Shown one piece after another: positions 10,573-25,200 of a DNA stretch of 64,000 bases. The position numbers were made by a program, and so were the translations under genes. Origin of the DNA: Circinella umbellata. Lineage: Eukaryota > Mucoromycota > Mucoromycetes > Mucorales > Lichtheimiaceae. The stretch lies in the NCBI GenBank assembly GCA_025093555.1, contig JAIWNF010000024.1, positions 62,001-126,000 on the forward strand. The letters run 5' to 3'. How positions within the stretch are numbered: the first letter of the stretch is position 1; each line of letters opens with the position of its first letter. The notes under the pieces are model-generated. The model saw only the letters and a list, made by a program, of their open reading frames with translations, did not search any database and had not been told where the DNA came from.

Positions 10573-13500
10573 CTGACAAGAATAAATATTTATTAAGCAT
10601 GCCAGCTTGTACTAGTTTTGAGGAGAGCCAATCTTAAAAGAAAAAAGAAGAAAAAAGTGTATTTTAAAATAGATGGACAGTGAAAGTTATAAAATTCATT
10701 CAAAAAAGCGCCTCAGCATATTATCATTACCATATTTAGCTTAGTTCATGTGTATAGCGTAACATTAGCCGTTATATGTGTTACCTTGCGCAGTAGTTTC
10801 GTGTAATACAGGGCTCACTGCACCACTTTTTGTCAATAGGCTGCATAAAATATTGCTGGTATCAAACTAACGATTAAAGGTATGTAAATTACTGAATTCA
10901 TATTACAATTGCTTAAACTTGTAATTTCAGTATTGATCAATTGAAAAAAAATTATTAAGCAAGTTCTTTAATTATGTTGTTACTATATATAAAAAAACAA
11001 CTATTTATGTCAGTGCAAAAGCATAAAACTCTAAAATGGCGGAGTAAACTTTAAGAATGTGTTACTCTATTTTTAATAGCTTCTTTCCAGAAAACATGCT
11101 AGGTGTTCAAAATCATGTGAAGTTATTTTATTATTTGAATCTCTTTCAACTTCTGTGTGAACAAAACTATAAAAATGCATTATTTTCTTGTAAAAAAATA
11201 AAGAGAGAGAATCCACAAATAAAAAAAAAAGTGTGAAAGGTGAAGTCGATTTTAATTATACCGGCATCTTTTGCTGTTGCAGGATGAGTAATATAAATCG
11301 CAGATGATGGAGCTTTTTTTTATTATAAATAAGGATTGTAGACGTCTAGGGATATACAGAATTTGTGTTTTTCTAATACCACGGGGATTCGATCTGTCAG
11401 ACGTGGCTGAGGTCATCATAGAAAAACGATGTGGCGTTTTCTTATTATTTATTTGTTTCATATCGAATAAAATACATCTTTATTGATATTATATTTTTCC
11501 TTTTATGCTTTATTTGTGTAAACTTTCCTTATTCGACCTAATACATGTTAATCGATTTATCCAAACACATGCCAAGAAAAGAAATGATTGGAATAACAAT
11601 AATAATGGCTTTATAAATGTTATAACTTTTGTTGGTCAAGATCATACAAATCCTCGGTCCAAAATAATACATTTTGTGACAAGTTATCTACGATAAGTAT
11701 TCCGTATAAGTAGAGGGTGTGTATTCTACCAGAAACCACATTTAACTCGTTGACTTTATATTATTTTTTTATCCTTCTTTTTATGTTTTTTGGCTTAAGA
11801 ATATGACAAAATAAAAGTAAAATGGTTGTCATATAAACCATTACTCTTTTGTTAATTTGTACTATATTACGTAATAAAATTGACAAGAAGAATAATATAA
11901 AATAGCAATATCAATATCAATTTAGTCAGCGTTGCCTTAATATGATATTTGTAGGGTGATAAATTATAATGACTCGACAAATAAAGGTAGCATATAAATA
12001 ATTAATGAGTCGTTGTAACAAGTATAATACATGCTTGTAAAGAAATGACATATTTTCAATAGCCTGTTAAATTATCCAAACATAACTAATTTTTGTTTTT
12101 ATCTAACAAATCACTACTTTAATGAAGAATAATCTCTTTATAATGCTAGATTATTCGCTCTGATTATAGTACTAATAGTACATTTTCTAACAAAATATAT
12201 GAAAAGCCTTTTCAAGAATATTAAATTTGATTTTCCCACTCCTTCACCAAAATCAACCTACTCTTCTCTATTTCTCTCTCAGTGACATATTTCCAAGGCT
12301 CCAATGACGCTTTCATAACCCCCCCCCAGCTATGTCGTTTCTCAGCGTGGTCAGTATACTAACTGTGTAGAGTACGTACCGTTGGCAGAGTGGGATTATG
12401 TCCTGATCCTATGGCATAAGCTGTACTTCTATTCTACTATGAATATTTTAATCAATATTAAATCAAAGACTTCTATTAAAAATTAAATGCTCCACATATC
12501 ATTAAACGTTCTATTTATGGATGTTATTTGTAGCTTGTTATTTCATATATATTATAAAATTTTGGCTGGCATTGGTAAATGGGAAGACTGCGTCTAACTA
12601 GTAAGACAAAAAAAATTTTGAACTAAATGCTATTATAGTATTCATACGACAACCCCTTCTTTCTTTTCCATACCCATTATTCATTTCTTTTCGACGAGAA
12701 TTGTAGCTTTTCCATTTTGTTATGAATAAATCACTATCACGGGATTGAAAATCTAAACAATCAGTGTTTTGTAACGTTTCTGATATACATATTTTTGTGA
12801 TAATCGGTTATTAGAGCCTGAGGTTCCATCAATATAAAGTTATATTAAGACGATGCTTAGTGTTCGCTAAAATACACTCTTTTTTTAAAAATAAAATAAA
12901 AATAAAATAAAAATAAAAATAAAATTTGAGTGAAAAGATAAGGGGGAAATATGAAAAATTATGCATTTTCGTTTAATAGATACATTGGTCTGCAACAGAC
13001 TACAAGAGCACTATAATCAGATGATCTGATAAAAAAAGGATCACAAGGACGTTCTTCTGCTCGAGTGTATAAAATTTTGAGTAAAATTACTAGGAAACAA
13101 CGTTAAAGTATCACAACAAAAAAAAACTGTTTATCGGAAAATTCTGACAAGAATAAAAGCAACGTAAAAAAGAAAAAGATCTCAATTTTTCGACCGTATG
13201 TCCCCGAATCGAAAACAAACAGCATATTTCTTTATTCTTGTGTAAGAAACGAACGGAAATATCCAAACTTTTTTAATTTCTTTTATCAGATCTTTTTGTT
13301 TGTATTACTTGAGAACAAGAGAAAGAAGGCCCGATTAAACACATTCTCCGATCGGAAAACATGCTTAACATTTGATGGTTCCATTATAATACTTACATTT
13401 CAGACCACATGACTATAGATTCACGGAAAATAATGCTTGCATACTGGTGGTACTGGGTATTTATAATAACAATACCAATCTTTATTTAAAACCAATGATG

Positions 13501-13758
13501 TACCACATTACTTGCAAAAATAAAAAACTGCTGGTTCTATTAGTTTGATTTGATATATTGCTGAGAATTAAGATTCAGTGTATATTTGTGAAGAACAAAA
13601 CTCTACTATACATATTTTATGTAATCTCTTGGTATCATAGTGGTAAATATCATAACAAAAAATTAATAAGATAATTACAATTTTATTTATATAAATATTA
13701 ATAATAGCTAATAAGAGGTAGATTATATATGATGAAAAAAAATTGAATCGTGCGCTTA
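10573..13758. other. gene-poor intergenic region
   Basis: About 3.2 kb with no supported exon. It should contain the missing 5' exon and promoter of the coiled-coil gene (upper end on the minus strand) and the 3' flank of the siderophore transporter. A purine-rich AAAAT repeat lies at about 12893-12925. One tRNA-like B-box resemblance near 11390 was examined and rejected. Confidence 0.5.
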
Positions 13759-15924
13759 TCAAAAGACAACCCCTTTGACTTGTTCAACTTTGGTAAGATT
13801 AATATTTCTAATCAATAAAGTCCATATAAAACAAAGTACCATAATGGCGGTACCAGCAGCAAGCATTCTTGTTTGCGCATATCCGTATGCTTCCTGGATT
13901 GCTATTCTTGTTGCGGATCCGACCTCATAGCTCAACTGTGTAGTTAAATCGCTATAAATATAAACAATATTGGGTAGTTCAGATTCAGGAAGGAAGTTCA
14001 TAAGGGCAGGACGAAATGTATTAGACCAGATAGCACCACAGATTGTAGCGCCTAGCGCACTTCCAATGGTGCCAACGACATAAAGAAAAGCAAGAGCTAC
14101 TGCAACATGTTGATGATCTACTGCAGCTAATACAGCAACTTGTCCTAACATAATAAATACACTTCCTCCAATTGAGATAAAAACTTGACACATGACAAGG
14201 AAACCAACAGATTGGTTAGGACGACGGAAGTAAATCATTAAACCTTGAGCCAAAATATAAAGTGGAATAGCAATGTACAAAAGCCATTTGAAATAACCAG
14301 TTTTACGCATCAAGTAGCCGACACCCAACAAAAGTAAACCAGAGACAACTTCAAAGGTATGACTAGGTTAATATCATGTTTTAGTGATTGCTTTTTTTAT
14401 TAACAAATACTTTTCTATTATTAGTTACTGTACAAACCTGATGTAACCAGCTTCAGCGATAGTAATATTGTTAACGACTTGTAAAAACGATGTGAAATAA
14501 TTGCCCCAACAATAATATGAGATCATATATGTCGCATTGAGCAAACATGCGCCAACAATGGTACGATCTGTCAAAATACTAATGTCAAGCATTGGTGTAC
14601 GAGCAAGAAACTTTTCATATAGGGAGAAAGCAACGAGCAAAACAAAACCGACAACAATCATGGCGATAATATAGTCGGATGCCCATCCATTGGGTGCGCT
14701 ACTGGCAAGGTTGAAGGGGAGAAGGAAAACTGTGAGACCGACTGAGAACAGTATGACACCTCCAACTAAATGTTTTGTTATTGAATGTATATTTCAGAAC
14801 AAAAGTAATAAATTATTTACTTATCCCACTCAAAAATAAATATACGTACTGTCGAATTCAATGAAATAATGCCAGATATTTTGAAAAATGGTTCGACCAG
14901 ACTCTTCTCTGCCAACAAGGCCTTCCTTTTCAGCCTTGTGAAGGTTATATTTTAAGACAAAAAAGATAGGAGCAGCCACAACAGGAAATATAATTGCAAA
15001 GGTACCATAACCCCACCGCCAGCTGACATCTTGATAGAAACCTTCTGCCGCCTTTGCACCAGCAAAGGCAGTGATGATATATGGAGTATTGATAAAAGCA
15101 AATGCTAAGGCACGATTTTTCATGTGGGATGCATCGGATACAATAATACCTATAGCAAATACCATACCACCAAAGCCAACTGAGTAGAAGACCTGAATAT
15201 ATATTGCATTAATTATTGGTTAAATGAATAGATCTGTTTGTTTAATGCATTATTGGCTTAAAAGTATATATTCTGAAACATACATGCGCAGCACAAAAAG
15301 TAGCAAGACTATTACATGTGGCCATAAGAATTAAACCCAAGGTAGCAAATATACACATGATAAGATAACCTTCAGCACGACCCCAGACATCTAGAACTTT
15401 TGCTAAAGGAATATAAGTAGCAGCAGACATGGCACTTCCGACAATGTAGATTACATTAATCAGTGAATGGGATGAAAATTCACTAGTTACAAAGGGAATT
15501 AAACTAGAGGAAATTGCGGACTGCAATGCGTTGACAAAATAAAGAAACCAGACACTGTTAAACAATTTAAAGAAAAAAGAATTAGAGCCATCATCATCAA
15601 TTGCATGAATATTATTATCAGGAACAAACACAGAAAATAATAATAGAATGTTTATTACTTAACAAAAACAGCAATTAATGTAGTTTTAGACCAGGTCAAA
15701 GTTACTGCTTCTGCTTTTTTGACACCACGTTGAGCATCTTCGGTAGGAATTTCTTCTTGGGGATGTTGCGATGATGATTCTGCATAATTGGTCCTAACAG
15801 AAGAAACAACACTTTCTTTGTCAAGTTTCTCTTGTTTCCCTTTTACAGCATTATCATCTAATGTAGTGTTTGCAGCCGATTCCCGAAAGACACTAGGTCG
15901 TAATTTCGAAAATGACATAGTCAT
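13759..15924 (-). CDS. siderophore-iron transporter of the MFS SIT family
   Basis: Five exons on the minus strand: 15659-15924, 15284-15554, 14850-15192, 14438-14765 and 13759-14362, 603 codons, all in phase. A hydrophilic N-terminus of ~75 residues precedes about 14 membrane segments, the usual length for SIT/ARN/MirB transporters. Recognisable family stretches are VWFLYFVNALQ (helix 1), VWGRAEGYL (loop 2-3), SWRWGYGTFAI, EFDIGGVILFSVGL and NATYMISYYCW. Members import ferric siderophores by proton symport at the plasma or vesicle membrane. Which siderophore is carried cannot be read here; no siderophore synthase is in the window. The upstream region has a TATA box and a dyad that may mediate control. 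The alternative upstream reading of exon 2 (starting MFVPDNN) is intron read-through. Confidence 0.9.
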
Positions 15925-15995
15925 TGGAATGGTATAAATGGTTAAAAAGAAATTTAAAGTGAAGAAAAAAAAGAAAACTTTTTTTCAAGTATATA

Positions 15996-16003
15996 TTTTT
16001 ATA
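15996..16003 (-). promoter_or_regulatory. TATA box of the siderophore transporter gene
   Basis: On the minus strand this reads TATAAAAA, about 72 nt before the start codon, a normal distance for a fungal core promoter with a short leader. Confidence 0.45.
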
Positions 16004-16082
16004 GTAAACGTTCTTTCCAGGTAGTACGAGGATGCAACATAGTACAATAGTGTTTCCGCGCTGACTCTGTATTTTTTGAATC

Positions 16083-16102
16083 GATCACGTACAGTCGTGA
16101 TC
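16083..16102. promoter_or_regulatory. perfect dyad GATCACG-n6-CGTGATC upstream of the siderophore transporter
   Basis: Two 7-nt arms in exact inverted repeat are separated by 6 nt, about 160 nt before the transporter start. Immediately upstream (16106-16122) lie ATCTGAT and a CGATAA GATA motif. Fungal siderophore genes are often repressed by GATA factors (SREA/Urbs1 type). Whether this dyad is an operator is inference. Confidence 0.4.
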
Positions 16103-19100
16103 CCGGAATCTGATCTCGATAAAATTTATGCGTAGAAATCCATCTTTTTTATTTCCCCGCGTACGGTAGGTTTTTCTTTATCTTCCATAAATGAGTCCTT
16201 ATTTAACAAGCGATTAGATGGTTTTTTTTTTGTTGAACCAGGGATTAAATCACTATTCTTTTCTAAAAAAAATCTTTGTTTATGTAGCCCCATGCAGAAT
16301 TTTTTTTAAATAGTATCTTGATACTATAATGTCGACATTGGGAAGTATAAATTATATAGTAAAAGTTAAAACTATTCTGAATCATTGTCTACAGTTGATC
16401 ATCATTTTTGAGAAAAAAATGATTTCTATGTACAGACATATCAAATAGCACTCCGGTCAACGGTGTTCACTAATTAAGACGTAAAACACATCTACTTAAA
16501 AAATACGCTTTTTAATTAAATTATTACTGCGTGTTGTTATCATACTTAAGAATATATACCCTTATTTCTTGAAGAATAGAGAGTATACACCAAATCGAGA
16601 AAAACTGTATACTTGCCTTCCAGTTGTTCGCCGTATAACATTTCCCAATTTAGGCGATAGGATTGCCACAGGCTAAGGTCGTCAAGTCAACCAGGATATC
16701 TATATAATATGACAAAGTATGACAAAAATAATATTAATATTATTTTCTTATCAAAAGAATTTACATTTCATTTAAAATGGCATCTTAAAAAGTAGCTGAT
16801 ATAATGGAAAGTTTCATAAAAAAAATTTAGTTAGTTACCCACCTTAGTGACATACATAATGTGACTAGAATCAAAGCTTAAAATGTATACGCGGTTAAAA
16901 AGAATTCATGCACCAACTACACTACCGTAGGCCCAATACAGTAGGTAGTACACGTTCAGCATTGAAACTCACCTTGACATCTTGGAAACGCCATATTTAT
17001 AGCAAAATATGGGAAACTTTTAGCCGTTATAAATCTGTAAAATAGATAAGAACTTCACCATTGAATATATGACTCGCGAGAATACACAGGATTCTTTATC
17101 AAGCTTAAGTGATGAGCCAGGAAAATTTAAAAGGCCATAATTGTTGCGCTTGAAGGTCTACGCTACACTGGCAACACTCTACCCTTATGCACATAGTTTC
17201 AAGTGATGAGGAAAAACAAGACAGCTATAGTAAAGATTAAAAATTATAAACAAATTAGCAACATGAGAGAGGCCACTATAGTAATAAAAAAAGTTACAAG
17301 TAACTGAAAGTAGATGTAAAAAAAGAAAAAAAAAAACTATCAAGATGTGTAAGAAATACTATTAATTGCGACGTTCTTTTCCAAAACAAGATTAAGCTGT
17401 GACATTCCGTTACCATGACAATAATTTTTATTCAAGATAGAGGCAAACACGCTTTTTTTACATAGTCATAGAACATGTTGCATAAAAATGAACTTTTTTT
17501 TAATTACGCGTCGGGGTAAATCAATTGACATTTTCTGTTGATTCCAAAAGAAAAAAGACTAAATTCAACAACGGCGCAGTATTGAAAATTGTTTGCATTA
17601 TGGGATATAAAAGTGTTAGTGATTCATATACGTAAAACGTATATAAATTTCTTTTTTATATTTAGAAATAAAAGTTTGTATGCAATTTTAAAAAAAGAGC
17701 CATAATTTCTTGTCAACACCCCTTTCAAGAAATTCAAAGTGCAATGAAGCTATATGTGGTCGGTAGTATACTTGGCGATCCACTGGATACGTACCGTTTT
17801 TTTTTTAGACAAATAACATCCAGTTCTGAAATTCTCAACAATGTAGTTTTGAAAATCTTCATATGAACCTCCCCAGGGTAGAAGTTACTTCCCAATATTT
17901 TCGAGTGCATCATCGAGAAAAATATTAATGGTCTCAATACATAATATCAATTAGCATTTTATGATTGTGTTTTATATAAAAGTTATGTTGTAAGAATTAG
18001 AATTGATATCCGTACTAAATATAAAGCAGAATTACCTTAGGTTTACTCAGTCAGACAGTATGATATTGATAAAGTAAGTTAGAGGGACTGACTAAAAGCT
18101 CGAGAGCTGTACCTATCTAGATTATATGAGTGACAATCATGCTATTGTTGTAATCTGGTACATTATATCTTCAAGAAGGAACTCTGTACTACTACAGGAA
18201 ATTTTCTAGTTAAGCAGGTTACTCTCCATATGTGAATATCAGTTTCCGAAATACCAGCTTAACTTTCGAGGCCAAGTTTGCAACTACAGAAAATACTGTA
18301 AGACCACATATAATAAGCTTAAACTGTACAATATAAACATATGACAACTCATATTAATGTAGTTTAATTGCTTTAAAATTTTGTCTTTTATCAGTATAAA
18401 GAGAATAGGTTGAAGCCTAAAAGGTTTGTGCTTATTAGGAAGAATATAGGAACCAGCGCTTATAAGCATGTGGTCAGCTTTTTTACCACACATTATGAAT
18501 ACAGTACGTAGCTCATAGAAATATTCAAGTGATACTATATATATTTTATCTTGATTTGTATATTCGACTCTAATACACTTTACTGTAAAATGATAATAAT
18601 AGAGCTAGCAGTAAAGAATATGTTGTCAATCAGTATATATCAATTGGGTAGCATAACAAAAAATGCCCATGTTGCCATGAGGATAGATAAATATATATAT
18701 ATAAACGAATTATTTTAAACAAAGACAAAAGAATTCAGCAAGCGTTTCTTCTAAAAAACATAATGAAGAGCAACAGTCGAATTTTCACTTTACAAGCTAC
18801 TGACAACTCGCTGTCTCCTGTTATAAACGAACTACTGGTTAATGTATTATTATTTTCTGATTTTCGTTTTTTTAGACATAATATCAAGAAAGTATAAAGA
18901 AAAAGAAAAGATAGAGTGGAAGTGAAGTTCAAATATAGGTAAAAAAAGGTACAATTCCAAACAAAACAAAAAAGCACGTCATTGTCAAATTTATGCAGCA
19001 TACAGAAATAAGAATGTGTTTATAAATGACTGATTATTTTTTTTATCCACCATAGAGACATGTTGTTTATGCTTCAAGTTTATATATAGAGTAGTAGTAG

Positions 19101-19209
19101 TAGTAGTAATGTGTGTGTATAATGTGATTGTTTGTGTTGTGTTAAAATGCTAAATTTTTAGGAAAGACAGGAAAAAGATATATTTTTGTAATGAGAAAAA
19201 AAAGGCGAG

Positions 19210-22200
19210 TTATTCAGTTAATAACTTGAGAGCATTTGATTCCATAGTATTATATGCTTCATCTGATTCGATATCTTTAGACCATCCAGTGGATCGAGAT
19301 TCAAGCCAGTGGCGCCATTTCTCCTTCCGCTCTTTTTCAATTTTTTCTTTTGTTGTTCCATCATCCTCACTTATTGGGGGTCGTACAAAAGCGTCTTCGG
19401 ATCCGATGATGTAATACATATGATAGTTCTCTTGAGAAACTTTGTATTGTAACTGCGATTGTACAGTGATCTTACTTAAATGTCGATCATTTGGTTTCCA
19501 ATTTCTATAATGAGTAATATTATGTTATATTTCGTTTAGTACTCATATCTTATACATTTTTATCTCAGCCCTTTGATAAAATAATACCGATGGCAAATAA
19601 ACATACCGTCGTAAAAATGATGGATGCATTTTTGATGTATCAATTCCTTCGGTTGAATTGGCCCAATCCATATAACTAGCAACATAATTTTCATAATGAT
19701 CTTGAGAAGAAGGTTCAAGCATATCGTCATCTTTATCAAGTATTTGAATGGTCAAGTTATGTGTTTCCGTGTTCTACATAAATGAAAATAAGCAACCAAC
19801 CAACAATTAATAAGATACCCCATTTTACATTGGACACACCCACACCCACACCCACACACCCACATTTTTTCTGCAATTAGAAAGTATACTTACATAGTTC
19901 ATTTTAAAGAGATTTTCATCCGATCCAACAACATCTTCAGCTCGTAATCGATAGACAGATGTGATTCTTGGACATGTTGATTCTAAGTTCTGATCACTAC
20001 GGAACAAGTCCATTAATTCAAGACACTTTTCATCAATAGACATGGATTGAATCTTTTTTTTTAAAAAAAAAAAAGATATGTTAGAATGAATAAAATAAAC
20101 AAAACAAAAAGACACGTAAATATTTATATTTATATATGGATATGTATTCCGATCATCCCACAAATAACTAACCTGTTTAATAGTAGATTGTATTAACTTG
20201 TCAATAGTAAAAAGAACATAAGCATCTGTAACGAAAATATATCGTGCCTTTTCTTCGAATAAGTTTTGATCAAAATCACCATCAAAGAAGCGATCAATAA
20301 GATCAAGTACAGCGTTATAGTATCCAATTGATATATCAATGTCTACAAAGTACCCATTTATCCAATTAGTTGCTGTTTTTTTTCCTTATTTTGATTTCAA
20401 ATCTGTCAAATAAAAAACTTACCGGCAAATCGACTGGTATAAAGACCCAACTCAGACGCCACTTTGTTAATTCGCTTGCCCTTGGTAGGATTAGCCTTCA
20501 TAGCTTCATCGAGTGTTTTCATTTTGTTTAAACGTTCATATATAAGTTGATATAATCGGAAGAAGCTGTAAAATACATTATTACAAAAGAAATTATAATC
20601 TGTTCTCTTATTGACATTGGGTGCAGTTGCTGCAGCTGCTGCTGCAAACAATCGGTCTCCTTCAGGGCTTGGACCACCATTGATATTGTTACTCTTTTTG
20701 AACTCGTTTTCTTCGGTTGTTTTTGAAGTACCGTCAAATGGCAGCTCGTCAACGTTCATATCTTGAGGGGATGATGTTGTAACATTATTATCATTATCGT
20801 TATCGTTATTGTTTGTATTTCCACGCTCGTCTTCGGATGATTGTTCTTCAGTCTTGATAGGTTTGGTATCATCAAAAGACCCGTCACGATGATCTGCTTC
20901 TGATTCGTCACCTTCTTCTGGTGCAGGTGTTGTTGATGTGTCGCGTTGAGCTGAGGGTGATTTATCAAATCTCTCGCTGTCATCAGGTGATGTGGACGTT
21001 GTGTTCTTGTTTTTGGTTAGAACGCCACGCAAAAGATCGGCCGACGGATCGGTATCATCGGCTCGATTCCGACCGTTCCGTCGTCTTGTTGTACCACCGG
21101 ATGGTGATCTACTTCGTCGGTCTCTTGGTGATCGGAGTGCGTCCATATCTGCGTCAGAGTCTTCTGTATTAACTGATTGACCTTCATCATCGTCATCGGC
21201 TGAACCATCATCTTCATCTTCGGTTTCTACTGAAAACCCTTCTGGTACAACGTCGCCCACATGGAAGAATAATGGAATAAAGAGTTTGATAAATGTCCGA
21301 ATTTTGGTTCGATCACCACTACTGAACCCATTTTGTTTTTCAATAAAAGAAAATATCAGACGAGTCACATCCTTGAAAACATCTTCATCTGGGAAGCTGA
21401 ATTGTAATGGATAAACGCGTTCTTTCTTCTTCTTCTTAGTATTTTCTCTATCTTTGTCCTTGTGTTCATCATGAAGAGTTTCAACCTCGTTCACCAAAGC
21501 CTTGACTGTCATGGATTTCCTATCATTGCTTTTGAATGTCATGCCTTGATAATCTAAAGCACGATAGAAATTCTTCGCATCCATTTCTCGCCATGCTTTA
21601 TTCCATTCGTGCTATTTATTTATTTTATTGGACATTAGTATCGTTTTCCCTCTGGTCTCAAAAAATCCTATATTTTTTTTATCTCCCTCTTTATTTCAAC
21701 TATGGAACGAAAATAACTCACCTGTGCTTTTCGCCATTCTTCATCTTTTTGAGATAAACGTTTCAATAGAATGGGAACAACGCGAGAAGGATTTGAATAA
21801 AGCATTTCAATTACTTCTTTTCCACGTTCATCATCATACACCTTTTTAATAATACGCTCATAAATTGTAACAGATTGGCCGCCGAGACCAGGACCCAATC
21901 TGAATGCTGCCTTTTCTTCCAGTGTCATCGTTTCTAACTTCTTGGCTAATGGTTCCAAAAGAGCAATACTGTTGAGATTGGCGTCGATATTTAAATCATA
22001 ATCATATCTAAAAGTAACAATACATGTAATCGTAAGTCATACTTCTTTCACAAATCCTAACGCTAGTGAAAACATATATTCCCCGCTCTTCCTTATTGTC
22101 ATTCTTACCGTTCCTCTTCACAACGGTGCATTGCTTCTTCATATTGATTTTTCTTGGATGCAACAAACCCGCTATCTTCACTAGCCCAGATTGGATGTGA

Positions 22201-25200
22201 AACATATTCATCATTGAGAACTTCCCAACAAAGTTGATCACGGCCGGAACAAGGTTGATTTTGCCACTAAGATATACAAAAAGGAAAAATATATAAGTGG
22301 TCCATTTTTTATTTGAAAATACACACATACATACACTCCATTATATAGAAACTGCTATTATTACCTCTTTAGATACAAGCCGATAACTTGGACTACTTTC
22401 AACCGTTTTACAATGGTTTAGATCAGGTTTAGGAATAATCACAGTAGGACGCTCAATCACTTGATCCTTCAAATCCACTGCTACTACAGTCTTGAACCAC
22501 TCAAACAAATCTCGATCGTTGCCTAAAAATCCTTCTACTTGTTTCATCAATATGTCAGCATCAATGATCTGTTGAGTAAACAAGTTTAATGTTTTCAAAA
22601 ATTCTTCGTAAGAAGGTTTGTTCCCAATATGTTTTCGTATTTGTTCAAACAACTCGACTTCTTCTGTAGAAATGGTAGGTCGTGCTGGGTCGAAATAAGC
22701 AGATGCTGGATAACCAGCAATTAAATCTTCTTCCATACCCACTTTCTGACCCTTTCGCTTTGGCTAAAAATAAAAAGAATAAAAATATTTTTAATAAACA
22801 AACGTAAATAAATTCTGGCATGCAAAAAAAAAAAGATACTTACTCCCGTCTTTTTCTTTTTACCAGGGGGTAAATAACCTTGACTTTGTGGTGGTGTACC
22901 ATAGAGTCGTTTGGTACCCATATAAGGAGGTTCAACTTCATCCAAGAAATCGGGTGCAGGTTGTCCGGTGATTTCTGGTAAAAATTGTTTAAATTCATGA
23001 AGAAGGTCAGGTGCACCATTAAACAAATATTGAACATGAGTATAAACCTAATATAATACTGTGTTAACTTGATAGTTTTTAATTATCATTGATACTTTAC
23101 GATTCTTTATAGTACTTACCTCTTGAATTGGTTTCCGTTCTTTTTGGTATGTTTGTAATATCTCCAAAAATTGTTTATATGTTTCAGGATCACCAGCATA
23201 CCGGTTCTATGTTCAACCGAAAACAGAAATAAGACTGTGTCATTTTTTTTTTATCTTGCGGTCTGTCACCACACAACACACACTGACTAACTAATTAACA
23301 TTTACTTACCTTGATTTTATTCACATAATTAATTGCATGGTTAAATTCCACTGGAGCTCTTCGAGTACCTCCTGCTCCTCCACTACTAGCACTTGTATTT
23401 CCATTCATATGAGCTTGGTCGGGTTGATCATGAACTTGATTATTAAGTGTCGGCGGTGGTGGTCTTCTCGAAGTTGCAGCACTACTATTTGTTGCCGCTG
23501 CAGATGTCATATAGGTACCATGTGCTGAAGTAGTAACAGGCTGTTGCTGTGATGGTGGTGGCTGTTGCTGATGTGGTGGTAAAGATGCTGTATGCATTGG
23601 GTGCTGTTGCGACATGGAAGGTGGTAAAGATTGAGGAGGTGGAGGTGGAATAGATGCTGGGGTAGATGCCGGGGGTTGATGTTGACGTTGCTGTTGTGGA
23701 TGATGAGGGTGATGAGGATGTACATGAGCATAAGGTGGTTGATAATAAGATCCAGCTGGTAATGGTGGTTGCTGTTGATGAGGCACTAGTGGAGGTGGAA
23801 CACCGTGAACTAATTCTTGTTCTCTTTTTTGTTGTTGCATAGAAGGTGGGGGAGGTGGGGGAACAACAGTATTGGGTGTATTACCAGTAGGTCGTGAAGT
23901 TCTTTTATGTGTTATACCAGATGGTGTTGTAACTTTGATAATATCAGGCTCGTTTGGATCACTAGAACATTCAATACGATATCCAGGCGGTAAAAAGGTA
24001 TTGAATCCAGAAATCAATTCCGGATGACCATTGAATAAAATAGAAACACGTTCGATCACGCCAGGTGTATCAATGCTATGAATATAATGTGTTGTCCAAG
24101 TAACGTCAGTTAATTGTTGTTTTTTATATTTATATTTGTGTAGAAGAGAAAAAAAAGGAAAGAGCGGACGATTAATTTTCTTTTTTTTTTTGGGTCCATA
24201 AAGAAGGGGGAAAGGGATGTAGATTGGACGGTGGGGAGAGGGGTGTAGAAGGTGGAGAGTGAAAAAAAACAACTTACGCTTGACTTTTAAAGTCCTTCAT
24301 GATGTCCAGGAATTGATTGTATACATCAGGATGGGCTGAAAACTGGACCTTGACTTGGTCTAAGTAAGTCAATGCATCACGTACATTCAATGGTCTATAA
24401 CCCCCTATATTATTATTGTTTGTATTATTACTCGTGCTATTAGTACTACTATTATTGTTACTTGTAGAAGTGGCAGTAGTATTAGTTGTGGATGCAGTTG
24501 AAGAAGTTTGTTGTGGCTGTCTATTACCAGTAGACTGTGATTGCTGCTGTGTTATAATAGGAGCTGGTGGACTAGCAGCCTGTGATCGTGGTGGTAATGA
24601 GCCGCTTTCAGTATATGACGACGAAGACGATGGCAAAGGCGGCGCGCCGCTACCGCGCACAGAAGGTGGTGGTGGAATGGGTGGCAATGAAGGTTTTGAA
24701 GAATTGGGTGGATTACTACTACTATTGGTATTATTGCTGTTATTGTTTCTACCACCTGATCCAGGTAATGTGTTTGGCGATGGTAAGCTTGGCATAGATT
24801 GTGAATTAGAGTACGATGAAGCCATGGGGCTCGGTGAAGACATGGCCGGACTATTATTATGGTAAGGTGGTGGTGGGGGCATGTCACTACCAGACATACT
24901 ATGAGGTGGTAATGGACGCGAAGTAGTTGCTGGAAGTGATGGACGTGAAGATCCACTACTAGAAGAGATCGGTAATGGAAGTTGTTGTTGACCAAAAGGT
25001 GAACCGGACGAAGACGACGAAGGTGGTAAAGAACCTGACGACGATAATGGGGGTTGTGAAAGTGGTGGTTGGGTTGCCGAATTAGGTGGCCTAAAGAAAA
25101 ATAAAAGAAGAGAACTTAGTAACGGAATTCATATATTCATATATAGACATTTGTTCAACGACTAACAAGTCCGTTTGTGTTGTTGTCTATTTACCGTATG

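Larger units (their letters stand above)
15925..19209. other. intergenic region between the transporter promoter and SIN3 3' end
   Basis: About 3.3 kb. The left end is the transporter promoter. The rest is AT-rich with many stops in all frames. A GTA repeat followed by a GT run lies at about 19092-19120. No gene, tRNA or full-length mobile element was recognised. Confidence 0.5.

Noticed and set aside
11370..11440. tRNA-like B-box on the minus strand (GATCGAATCCC)
   Set aside because: The T-stem does not pair, no matching A-box or acceptor stem is found, and the loop starts with A instead of TT.
19834..19864. CCCACA array as an internal telomere
   Set aside because: It is only about five imperfect units inside an intron and not a TTAGGG-type repeat.
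24416..24865. 149-codon plus-strand open frame
   Set aside because: It lies antisense to the Pro/Ser/Asn-rich N-terminus of SIN3 and has only low-complexity residues.
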